Shown: one piece after another, positions 1-9,100 of the stretch
How the letters are laid out: each line of letters begins with the position of its first letter
Numbering within the stretch: the first letter of the stretch is position 1
Assembly (NCBI GenBank): GCA_015501075.1
Contig: JADNYJ010000702.1
Location: 1-15,540 of the forward strand
Direction: 5' to 3'
DNA: 15,540 bases
Source: Gymnopilus junonius
Taxonomy: Eukaryota; Basidiomycota; Agaricomycetes; Agaricales; Galerinaceae
Program-made: the position numbers and the translations under genes
The notes under the pieces: model-generated
What the model saw: the letters and a program-made list of their open reading frames with translations, nothing else
What the model was told of the DNA's origin: nothing
Databases searched by the model: none

Positions 1-261
1 CCGTCGATTCCTCGTCCACTGTCATCGGTTGAGCGGATAGCAATGCTCCAGGACCCGCCGTGTCGACATTCAAGACAAGGGCATTGAGCTTGCCATCGTC
101 GAGCTTGATATATTCGGCAATGTCAAATCTAGCCGACGAGCGGACTACCCTGGGCCACCCTTCGTCGTCATGAGCAAATGAGCTAATGTAACGTCTTCAC
201 CAGAATTGATGAAAGTCTTGCAGAGATCGACTAAGGCCTGCTCTTCAGTATCAGAGAGCAT
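1..261 (-). CDS. 5' end of an unrecognised protein gene (partial)
   Basis: I do not recognise this gene. An ATG at 261 opens a short frame reading MLSDTEEQALVDLCKTFINS. It runs into a stop unless an intron is removed. Taking 145-200 as an intron (GTGAAG donor, GTAG acceptor, 56 bases, phase 1) joins 201-261 to an open frame across 1-144 that contains ARFDIAEYIKLDDGKLNALV and ends at the window edge with PMTVDEES. The residues are acidic and no domain or signal peptide is visible. The intron length matches the other genes here, but the splice is inferred only from frame continuity, so the model is moderate. The gene continues beyond base 1. Upstream of it (262-467) is AT-rich sequence that would hold its promoter. 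Confidence 0.5.
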
Positions 262-467
262 TTTCGTGACCAATGAAGCAGAAAAATTCAATTGCAGTAC
301 GAGCTCATCGATAAGAGATGGGTTATATGGTTTTCATGCGGCCCGGAATATCTAACAGTATATGACAGCCGATTTTTCATGCTCTCTGTCAGATATGTTT
401 ATAACGCCGTCATATATTTGTCAGTTATTATAAGTTACTAACATAGCAATAACAAACCCTGCCCTAC

Positions 468-585
468 GTGACCGTACCGTATACGGCGTACAGCCGTACA
501 GTCTACGGCCGTAGACCGTATGGGTCTGGAAGCCCGACGGCACGGATACGGGACGGTTTGCTGCCGTCCCGTACACCGTATCTGC
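468..585. repeat. CCGTA/TACGG-rich palindromic block, left
   Basis: This stretch is dense in CCGTA and its complement TACGG. It includes the palindromes CCGTATACGG (477-486) and TCTACGGCCGTAGA (502-515). It also has a 10-base hairpin, TACGGGACGG at 547-556 pairing with CCGTCCCGTA at 564-573 around a 7-base loop. Such clustered short motifs near element ends are typical of transposase-binding subterminal repeats. A similar block lies at 1360-1412 on the far side of the inverted-repeat element. Short ORFs overlapping this block are low-complexity artefacts. Confidence 0.6.
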
Positions 586-779
586 GCATTGTGCAGCGCC
601 GAGGCCAACCCCTTTGGGTTCAATTAGTGTGTAAAACGTCTCTTTTTACACAATCATGAATGATTGGAAGGATTTCGTGACCACTTATGGCCCTAAAAGA
701 CGCTATAAATGGGTGCCGTAAAAGAGCCTTATAAATCCGGCCGTATTTTGAGGCCAAAAAATCCTCGACGGGATGGATA

Positions 780-805
780 CTGTAGTATTTCATTCAATTC
801 GGCAG
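780..805 (+). repeat. Left terminal inverted repeat
   Basis: Perfect reverse complement of 1329-1354. It is preceded by TA at 778-779. Confidence 0.85.
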
Positions 806-834
806 GCCCCGTGACGCGTGACGGGCCTGCCGAA
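798..834. repeat. Subterminal hairpin inside the TIR element
   Basis: Arms TTCGGCAGGCCC (798-809) and GGGCCTGCCGAA (823-834) are perfect 12-base complements around a 13-base loop that carries GTGACGCGTGAC. The left arm overlaps the inner end of the TIR. No equally long hairpin exists at the right end, so the element's ends are asymmetric inside the TIRs. Confidence 0.75.
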
Positions 835-1328
835 ATTTTGGTTTCGGCAGATGGCTGGTTTGGCTGTGACATCAACTTTTTTTCGGCAGCAGGGGAAATT
901 TTCAGAAATCCTAGCACGCAAAGTAGCCAAAAATATTAGCAACAAGAATAGAATTTACATGCTGTACACTAAAAGTGAGAGGAAATCTGAATGCATAAGC
1001 TGGTCCATGACATGGCCAGCATGATTAGATTATTTTAGCCTGATCTAAATTAGCACCTTTCCTCCTCCCGACGCAATGACTGATGACAAAATGTGACAAT
1101 AGCATTCACTGTTTTAGATTTAATCGAAGTTGGCACAGCCAATGAATTTACGTGCTGTCGAACACCCCGTATGTACAATACACATAGAACATGGTGCATG
1201 AAGAAAAATACGATTTTTAATATTTTCTTTTAGCTTTTTTTCGAATTTTCAAATGGTTTCGGCACCTGGGCAAAATTACCGTGACAACCGTGACATTTCG
1301 GCAATTTGGGCAAGGCCGTGACGCGTGA

Positions 1329-1354
1329 CTGCCGAATTGAATGAAATACTACAG
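1329..1354 (-). repeat. Right terminal inverted repeat
   Basis: Perfect reverse complement of 780-805. It is followed by TA at 1355-1356. Confidence 0.85.
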
Positions 1355-1359
1355 TACGG

Positions 1360-1412
1360 GGCCGTATATACGGTAACCGTACAACCGTAAATACGGCTAC
1401 GGTGTACAGCGC
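1360..1412. repeat. CCGTA/TACGG-rich block, right
   Basis: Immediately beyond the right TIR the sequence again alternates CCGTA and TACGG (CCGTATATACGG, then CCGTACAACCGTAAATACGG) and ends near GTGTACAG. Together with 468-585 it brackets the inverted-repeat element. This fits an older element with CCGTA-rich ends into which the 575-base element inserted. Confidence 0.5.
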
Positions 1413-2524
1413 TAGTCAATACTGCGTCGTGCTGCGTTCAGCTTCCATCCACGGACCATCATCCATTTGAATTTTCGGAATTTTGATAACGCTGGGCCCT
1501 CTTGATTGCAAAATTTCTTGCTCAAATGTTGGAATTCTTACCCTGCTTGATAAGTATCATACTTTTTACTTGGCCAGTTGGTCATGATTAATGGCTCGGT
1601 CTTGAGGCACCCGTATGTACCAGGGAAAAAAGATCAGACCAATTCTCTGTTTCCGTTTACTGTACAGACGACTTAGTTGTTGTCTTACATGACTAACCTC
1701 CATTATTTCTCTCTTATCGGGGTCCACATTGCTAGAATGCCACCTCTCATCGTTGAAAAATTGAAAGAGTGGCAAATACATGGTAACAGGTCAGTGATTT
1801 TATGATCCCACCCAGACGTAGGCCTGTGTTTTACAGATCATCTTATCACACCCTTTCGTCAATCCGATTGGAGGCCCATGTTGCTGGGTTTATCATGCAG
1901 GCCGAACCAGATACCAAGGACACGGCTAAGAATCCTAGAAGAGTTGAGATAATGAAATCCCATGCCACGATCCAATCTCGGAATGGGGCTGCATTGATCC
2001 AGGCCCTTGTATATACCTGGAAGTTGTAGCGCAGCATTTCCATCGAGATACAGATCTACCTTTTCAATTCATTATTCAACGGCATGTTAATCGGCATTCA
2101 AGTGTCGATGAAAACACCGGTGGAATATGCATCAGTGCTTTATTTGTATGCCCTTTCGTGTTCGAACCTTTTGCCACCAGCGTTAATAACGGAGAATGTG
2201 AATGTGGACCATTCGTGCAGCAATAATTTTTTTTTCTCCCAAAAATTTTGACTAATTGAGCGCCGATCAATGCTTCTAAGAAAAAAAAATTCCGAAGCAT
2301 TTACAGCACTTGAGTTGCCTCTTGGAGATCAAGCACACAATAGCGGTTTATGGAAGTCCAGAGAGGAAGCTTTGAGAGACCGAGCTTGCTACCCGGAGCT
2401 CAAGCTGTTAGCGGAGTTTGCCATGCTATTTAGGGACAGACAAGGCAGTCGTCACTGTAGTCATCACACCTTGTCCCGTTCCATTTCACACACCTCAGCA
2501 CCTCACTGAACATTTCATCCAAAA
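1413..2524. other. Intergenic region upstream of UBC7; no gene recognised
   Basis: Short ORFs on both strands here (for example 1566-1781 minus, 1802-2029 plus, 2076-2300 minus, 2270-2509 plus) show no family motifs, mutual splicing or conserved composition, and look like chance. The last ~65 bases before the ATG at 2525 are rich in C and T (for example CCCGTTCCATTTCACACACC), as is common in fungal promoters and leaders. No clear TATA box was seen close to the start. Confidence 0.55.
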
Positions 2525-3528
2525 ATGTCATCTTCCAGAGGTTCTGGCAGTGCAACTGCCCTTCGGCGCCTCATGACTGAGTATAAGCAACTGACATCGG
2601 GAGGTGAGCTTCGCTGACTTTCTTGAGTTCATTTATTCGGGAGTTGATGATCTTTTACAACCGATTCTAGGTTCGCCTGATGGGATGTTTACTGCTGGTG
2701 CGTGGGTCGACCTTCAAAGGCCCCGTTAAGGTCGCTGTTCTTCTTTTCCAACGCTAAATATCTTCTATTTTTCTCCTCAAGGTCCAATCTCCGAATCTGA
2801 CTTCTTTACCTGGGAGGCGCTGATATGCGGACCCAAGGACACGCCCTTTGTACGTTGTAGGCCGAGTAATGGCAGTCTTTTCCTCGACGTGACCGACTGA
2901 TGTATGGCTATCATGCAGGAAGGGGGAGTGTTTGCGGCCAAGTTGACTTTTGTACGTCTGTTACTGCGCTATCGTCCCCGATGAACCCCTCAACTCAATG
3001 CAGACGTCTCTTCTTGAATCAAGCCGTCCGACTACCCTCTGTCGCCCTTCAAGATGAAGTTCGAACCTCCTATATTCCATCCCAATAGTGAGAATAGCCT
3101 AACTTTTCATATCCAACGTCACGGTTTGACACTTCGGTTCCTTTGTCTCTTCGCAGTCTATCCGGATGGAAATGTTTGCATATCAATCCTCCACACACCT
3201 GGAGATGATCCCACGATGTATGAGCAGGCTTCGGAACGGTGGAGTCCCGTGCAGAGCGTCGAGAAGGTTATTCTCAGTGTTATTTCCATGCTCGCAGGTA
3301 AGCATCGCATTTTATGGTTTATTTATACGATTCTTACAACATGGACCGATGCTTTCGTGCCCTTTCACACTCGTTTTTTTACTGTCGCCCCCGTTTTACC
3401 AAACACCAAAATTAGAACCAAATCTTGAAAGCGGTGCGAACATTGACTGCTGTAAATTATATCGGGACAACAAGGCGGAATATGAAAGGCTTGTACGCGA
3501 ATCTATTAAAGAGCAATTAGGGCTGTAG
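2525..3528 (+). CDS. ubc7: Ubiquitin-conjugating enzyme E2, UBC7/UBE2G2 family
   Basis: E2 enzyme that takes ubiquitin from E1 as a thioester and, with membrane E3 ligases, tags misfolded proteins for ER-associated degradation. Exons: 2525-2603, 2671-2697, 2782-2849, 2919-2951, 3024-3087, 3157-3297, 3416-3528. Phases agree throughout and give 174 residues, close to human UBE2G2 (165). Seen in the product: the FHPN motif followed by [11 protein letters not shown] with the catalytic Cys at about residue 98, then the acidic loop [20 protein letters not shown], which is the insertion diagnostic of the UBC7/UBE2G/CDC34 group. The C-terminus SIKEQLGL resembles the family end. No transmembrane anchor is present, so membrane recruitment would need a Cue1-like partner (known for the family, not seen here). 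The acceptors before exons 3 and 5 are AAG, weaker than usual but required by frame. Exon 2 is only 27 bases. Confidence 0.95.
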
Positions 3529-3645
3529 GACGAGAATCCTACAAGACACTAAATTTCAAAGATGCTATCCGTGTTTGTGTATTATAACCAATCAAGAATT
3601 GGAGACAAAAGTAGGAGAACCTCTTTGCTGGGGATGAAGAGCAAG

Positions 3646-3651
3646 AATAAA
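3646..3651 (+). terminator. Possible polyadenylation signal of UBC7 (AATAAA)
   Basis: AATAAA lies about 118 bases after the UBC7 stop and before the stop of the convergent lactone oxidase gene at 3712. Fungal poly(A) signals are degenerate, so this is only a candidate. Confidence 0.35.
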
Positions 3652-3711
3652 GCAATCATGGATGAATAAGGGAGGGCATTAAAGGGACCGAGTTTACTGG
3701 TATACTGCGCA

Positions 3712-5423
3712 CTATGAATGTTGCTTGAATGCCCTGAACAATCTCGGGTCTATCGGCTTTCCCATTATATGACGCTGGACGTATTCGTTGCAGAAGATTG
3801 CATCAGGATCAACCTTGTCAATGACACGCTTGAAATCGTCGAAGTGCGGATATAGTTTCCGAAGGGAGTCTGTTCCAAGGGGATGGGCTTTGGCCCAATG
3901 AGGCCGACCTCGATGTCGGATAACAATATCTTCGAAAGCTTCGAATAACCTCCGATACGGTACGTTGAAGCCGTAAGGCCTTTTTGAGAAGGACATCAGT
4001 GAATGACTAAGAGATAGAGCAAGTCTAGATCAACGTACTTGTACTGCACAATGCCAATCCAAGTCGTCAGTTGTCCATAACTGGGGCTTAGCCAGATATC
4101 GTCGCTAGCAGAAAAGCGAATCTCCACAGGGAAGTGTGGACGAATGCCATTGGGATCTTGGTATTCTTTGCGAAGAAAATCGCGGAATTCACGCAGGCAA
4201 GCCTGTGTATTTTCGAAGGGTATAGCCCATTCCGTGGTATGCTGTGGATACTACACGTGGGCGGGGGACGCTGATAAGTATCCACCTTTATGGCGTTAAG
4301 ATATCCCACAAATGCTCACCCGGCAATCTACATTGAATATCTTGTAGCTGTCGTCCACGCCTATCGAATCACCACTAGCCAACCAGCATGCAAATTTCCC
4401 GGTCCATGTATTGACAAATAAGAAGTAGCGGCCGATAAAGAGGAGGAATTGGATGACATGGAAGCCGAAGAACGAGTTCCACAACCAGCTCCCTGCCGGA
4501 TTCCTTGCCTGGAAGGTGCCCCATATGTAAATAGGCTGACATCAACGACGTAAATTGGGGCGAGGCTCACCTCTGTCGTCCGATTTGAATAGCTACACCG
4601 AATGATGTCCTTGGAAGGGAACACCAGAACCTGACGTGCTCAGCCGACCGCGCAAGTTTATCCATGTTCTGAACAACGTCTTCAAATGGCAGAGACTGTT
4701 GCATTTCCTTCAAACGGAAGGCGGGTTCCATTTCGACTTGAACACTGAGGATGATGCCAGTCGCTCCGAGACCACATATTGAAGCCATGAAAAGGTCCGA
4801 GTGCTCACTGCGAGAGCATGTTACGCGTGATCCGTCGGCTAAGAGTAAGGAGAGGGCCATAACATTCGTCGAGATGACGCCATACGATACACCCGACCCG
4901 TGAGTGGCGGTCGCGACTATTCCAGCCAAGGACTGGTCGGATATAGAGCCGAGAGTGATCATCGCCAAATTGTTTTTTGCCAACTGGGCGTTGAGATCGT
5001 TGAGGGTGATTCCGCCTTGGGCAACGACATATCTTTTTTCCGTGTTGACCTGAACAATGGGAAAAATATGAAAATTTCCGTTAACCATGCGGTCGAAGAA
5101 GAGGACGGATGGAGTAGACGGACCTCCAAGACCCGGTTGAGCTTTATAGTCCGCAACATAAACTCGTTCGTCATTGCAAGGTCGCTGGGACTGTGTCCAA
5201 CGCCAGAGACCCTGAGCTTCTTCCCTTCGCGGCGAGCGAGCTCAAGAACAAGCTCGCATTGAAACTCATTCTCTGGCTCGAAGATGGCGGACGGCGTGCA
5301 AACAAAACTTTGGCCCCAGTTTCTGAAACGCGCCTTTTCCTTGGGTACAGTGATGGGCTCCAGCAGGTTATATAAATTCTTGAGGGGTATATCGCTGGGC
5401 CGCGCTGTAAGCTGAGAGAGCAT
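3712..5423 (-). CDS. ALO1: D-arabinono-1,4-lactone oxidase (one apparent frameshift)
   Basis: Flavoenzyme that oxidises D-arabinono-1,4-lactone with O2 in the last step of fungal D-erythroascorbate synthesis; associated with mitochondrial membranes in yeast. Exons, 5' to 3': 5124-5423, 4571-5049, 4320-4508, 4039-4250, 3712-3979; about 482 residues if one missing base is allowed. Seen: N-terminal FAD-binding domain with GVGHSPSD, whose His77 aligns with the covalent flavin site, and GIVATATHGSGVSYG; then GFHVIQFLLF, SIGVDDSYKIFNVDCR, HFPVEIRFSASDDIWLS, and the family motif HWAK at about 421-424 near the C-terminus. The frame breaks near 4622-4624: after EHVRFW the conserved continuation FPSKDIIRCSYSNRTTE lies in the next frame. 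The intron after NRTTE is taken as 4509-4570 (62 bases); an acceptor at 4536 (35-base intron) also keeps phase. The start at 5423 follows a TATA box. Confidence 0.9.
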
Positions 5424-5461
5424 GATGGATTGGATTCGGATACCTTTCTGTCGTGCCTCCG

Positions 5462-5470
5462 CCTTTTATA
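5462..5470 (-). promoter_or_regulatory. TATA box of the lactone oxidase gene
   Basis: On the minus strand the sequence reads GGTATAAAAGGCGG, with TATAAAAGG at 5470-5462, about 40 bases upstream of the ATG at 5423. This is a near-consensus TATA element and implies a short 5' leader. Confidence 0.6.
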
Positions 5471-5497
5471 CCTCCAAAAGCAGATTGAGTGAGAGTT

Positions 5498-5515
5498 GTG
5501 ATTACGAGTGATTAC
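5498..5515. promoter_or_regulatory. Paired GTGATTAC direct repeat upstream of the lactone oxidase
   Basis: GTGATTAC occurs at 5498-5505 and again at 5508-5515, start to start 10 bases, or one helical turn, and 28 bases upstream of the TATA box. This arrangement would suit a dimeric activator or repressor. No factor can be named. Confidence 0.35.
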
Positions 5516-6124
5516 GTCTCCGATCCACTGTTCCGTCCAACGGAGTGTGCCGGCAAGGGGCGGGAATCTCCGGATACCTCCGGTCCAGGCCAAGGAACAG
5601 GTCCTCGGCCCCGTGCGCGATAAGCCACAAGGCAGGGAATTTTGCATTCGTAACTGCGGGCGGAAGTCAAATCTTCGGGGACTCACCAGCAAGTGAATGT
5701 TTTAGGGCAGCGTGGCATTCTGGGAGTAAGATGAAATCTTGGATGAATCTGTGCTTCTTTACAAAGGATCAGCGAATCGGACAAGACTGTGTTTTCGGTA
5801 GTTGAGTGAAAAAAAAAAAAAGATCACCTTGCGAAATAAATTTGAACATCGTCCAAACGCATAAATTGACCGTGATGGCTGACCAATATATAGCATACGG
5901 ATGATAAATCCTGGAGTCACTGCCTGCAACCATCTTTGGCTCATCGGAGCCGTCAGGTCCAAATATGTCAGTGGTGCTCAATACTTAACGGCAACTGGAG
6001 TGACGCGGGAAATACAAAATATGGTGCCGTAACCTTTGATTAAATCCAAGGCGTAAGTTACATCTGAGTAAGATCCTGAGAGATAAATGGGGTTGTGGAC
6101 TGGCATAGTTGAGCTCTGCATGCT
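5516..6124. other. Intergenic region between the lactone oxidase promoter and the Hsp70-like gene; no gene seen
   Basis: Both neighbours are transcribed on the minus strand, so this stretch holds the 3' end of the Hsp70-like transcript and the upstream region of the lactone oxidase. It contains a 13-base A run at 5809-5821. Short ORFs here have no recognisable motifs. Confidence 0.55.
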
Positions 6125-9100
6125 TCAAATCAAAAAATCGAACGTAACCCTTGAAAGAACAATGAGTTAGTCAACACCATAGAAGTAAGAATAAGAAAAA
6201 GCCGAGGGCAAACCTTCCCCACTCCTGGTTATTGAAGAGCAGAATGCCACGGACTTCGGCACTGTCTAGTTCTAGCGCAAGCTCGAACTCTATGCATTAA
6301 TATTATCATCCTATAACGTCCTCGGAGTCAGAAAGACTTGAATACACACCTGTGTAAAATCCACTCATTTGGGGTATGGCGGCGTTTTGTCGGAAGGTCG
6401 GTAAAGACGACAGATCCACTGTCCATTTACATAGCTCGTTCGTTTCTCCCTCATCACTGTAACGCATAATCTGATCGGAGTCACTTGTATATAATGTAGC
6501 GACAAAGGATGAATCTGAATACGAGGTGAATTAAAAAAAAAGTTTGTTATTAGTAAGTTGCCCATAGCAGATGCCAAAGACATAACTCCGTACCTTGCGC
6601 TGATTTTGAGAATTTGCTATTGAAAGCCAGAATGACGTCAGCCATATGGGGATTTGAAGGGAAAACGATAAAGAAAGACCACATATATATAACGTACCAG
6701 AACTTTGTCGTAAGACGTTGCCTGTTCGCAGCAGCGCGGAGGAACCAAAATTAATACGAGAAGTCACTAACAAAACATCCACACACACCCTTTGCGGAGT
6801 ATAGCCCCCTTCGAGACAAGGTACTGCAACCTGGCCAGGCCGCCGGCTTGTATTAGACCGGAAAAGAAGACGGAGATATGAGCTGAAAATGCACCTATTT
6901 TCACAAATAGAAGCGCCTGCGTCGTTAATGGTGATATATGCCGGACGCTTCAACCGATCTTCCTGCTCAGCAGGGAGCTTGACCTGAGAGAAATGAATGG
7001 CATGAGATGACAGAACCGTCTAACAGACAAATGTTTACACGCCTTCATTAAATATGATCGTGGCGCAATGACACTGGAGACAAGAGGACGTCTGGCTAGA
7101 CCATATGCAGCAGCGCCTCGCAGGGTTGCCGTGTCAGCATCTGGAGGACGAGCAATGACAGGAATGCGAGAAGAAAATTGCTCCTAAACAGGCCAAGAAA
7201 TCAGGTACAAGAGAGAAGTGAATTGGATGCTGATATTAACCTGCACACGCTCTTTCAGATATTCACTGCCAGCAAAACCTCCAACGAGAAGAAGTGCCTG
7301 GACAGGTTGATCGACTCTTGCCAGTTGTTCTTCAATGAGCTGTATTACCTAATTGCCACGAGGAAGACGTTTTCACAGTCGAAAAAGAAGAAATCGGACG
7401 AAATAAGACAAAACCAACCTCATTTATCACAGGATCAAAAACTTCTCGCCGTAACAGATTTCCAGGGATGGACAATTGCCCGTTGATCAACCCAACGGAT
7501 GGGTCGTGAGGATCCTCAACGTTGAAGCATGTGAAGTGGAAGAAATTATCTGCGTAAAGGAAGCGAAGGTGGTGAGGGGAAATTACTCGGCGGAGGTCAT
7601 GAAGAATATTGGCTGCGAACCGTCATCTGCAATGCCACCGTAACTGAGCTTGTCGGTCTCGCTGAACGAGTGCACTGTGAAAAAAAGAAGGACGCGTCGG
7701 TCACCCCTAACTGTCTCACTAACAAAGACTGCGCAGATGAACTCACTGAAGTATGCCAAAGAAGGTGGATCAAGATGAGCTGGATGGTCAGCTAGAAGTG
7801 TCTAGACAATTAACGAAGTACGTCATGAGTAGATTTCCTGAGATATATCTCATTGGTGGGCACTCACTCGAACAAGTTCACGAAAACGGAGATCAAGGAA
7901 GAGACTCCCACAGTTGGCACCAGAACGTGCAGCCATCTCGGCTATCTCGAGGTTTGCCATCTGTCCAATGATCTAATAACGTCCGAAGAGAGAACGAAGT
8001 CGAAAGACAAAAGCAGATTATTTAAAAATAAAAAATCATCGATATCAATATTTATCATTATCAAGGAAAAAGGAAGACAGAAACTACGGACCTTGTAGAC
8101 AGCAAGATCGACGGTACCACCACCAGCGTCGCAGACGATGAAGTTTTGCGATGGCTTAAGGTGGTGGAGATTTGTAAGCTGAGCACAATGCACAGCGGCG
8201 GCTTCAGGTTCAGTGATGATTCTCAGACGGTCTCTCCAGGCAATATCCCCAGCTCTTGAACTCGCAACGAGGCCGGCAGTAATGGCAGCTTCTCTCATAA
8301 TTTCGCAGCCTCTGGCATCCCAGGCTGCAGGTACAGTCAGCCAGACATCGGCAGTATCTTGGTAATAATGATCAGTCAAAGCTGTGCGAATCAAACGAAC
8401 AAAGATGCTCTCACTTAGATCAGCGATGGCGCCGATTTCTTTGGTGATCTGATCCTTGGCATATTCCCAAAGACAGCTAAGGAAGTCAATGATGAGGTCA
8501 ATTGGCTGTTTGCCTTGCTGTTGAGATCGTTGTGAGATAACGAAGCACGAGAAAATAAATTTCCACAAAACTTACAGGAATAGCGGGTAGACGAGGGTCA
8601 ATGGCAGACTGATCTCGCAGGGCATGGGGCTCAAGGAAGAGTTTGAACCATTCACACCGTGTTGTGCCTGGCATTGGGCTAGCGTTCTTTGCTTCCAACC
8701 CCCATGCCAAAACCTGGCCAAACTCGTCATAAAGCAAACATGTGGGTATCTGTCATAGCGTTAACATTGGGCGGTGATGCATCTTGAAACCTTTGCGTAC
8801 CTTCCTGAACGTCTCAAACGAACCCGGCCATTGCAGAATTTGTTGAACCTTGCCCCCAGCAATACGCGATGATCCATACGCCTGATGATCAAAGTTAGAG
8901 TTGAGCTATCATAGCCATTATGTTATGACTTACGACACCCGAGAAAGTCGTACCTAAAGAATGATTAAGGAAGACAATCAGCATCAAGTAAACTTGGCCT
9001 CACCGAAGTCAATTGATATAGACAGCCTTCCTTCATCTTGAGGGGGTACACTTGGAGGTGGAGGTGGAGGTGATGTTGACAATGATAAACTGGGCGAATG

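Larger units (their letters stand above)
780..1354. mobile_element. Non-autonomous DNA transposon (MITE-like) with 26-base TIRs and TA target duplication
   Basis: The ends at 780-805 and 1329-1354 are perfect inverted repeats of 26 bases (CTGTAGTATTTCATTC at the left tip). TA lies directly outside both tips (778-779 and 1355-1356), which makes 28 perfect bases if TA is counted. TA flanks are the signature of Tc1/mariner/pogo-type insertion. The 575-base interior holds no transposase. It has the 12-mer GTGACGCGTGAC in direct orientation just inside each TIR (811-822 and 1318-1329), several further GTGAC and TTTCGGCA copies, and an AT-rich centre. It would need a transposase supplied in trans. 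The perfect TIRs suggest recent movement. The superfamily assignment rests only on the TA flanks. Confidence 0.8.

Noticed and set aside
2376..2406. Short complementary GAGCTTG/CAAGCT-like arms, considered as a tRNA
   Set aside because: No cloverleaf, anticodon stem or internal B-box sequence follows.
2270..2509. 79-codon plus-strand ORF just upstream of UBC7, considered as an N-terminal extension or upstream gene
   Set aside because: It is not in a spliceable arrangement with UBC7, whose first exon already matches the family start, and it has no motif of its own.
4536..4570. 35-base intron in the lactone oxidase
   Set aside because: It keeps phase but is much shorter than all other introns in the window; the acceptor at 4509-4510 gives a 62-base intron with the same phase and was preferred.
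7942..8091. ORF extension of the Hsp70-like exon past VYK
   Set aside because: This is the retained-intron reading; the AT-rich 7973-8091 segment is removed to join IIGQMANLEIAEM in phase.
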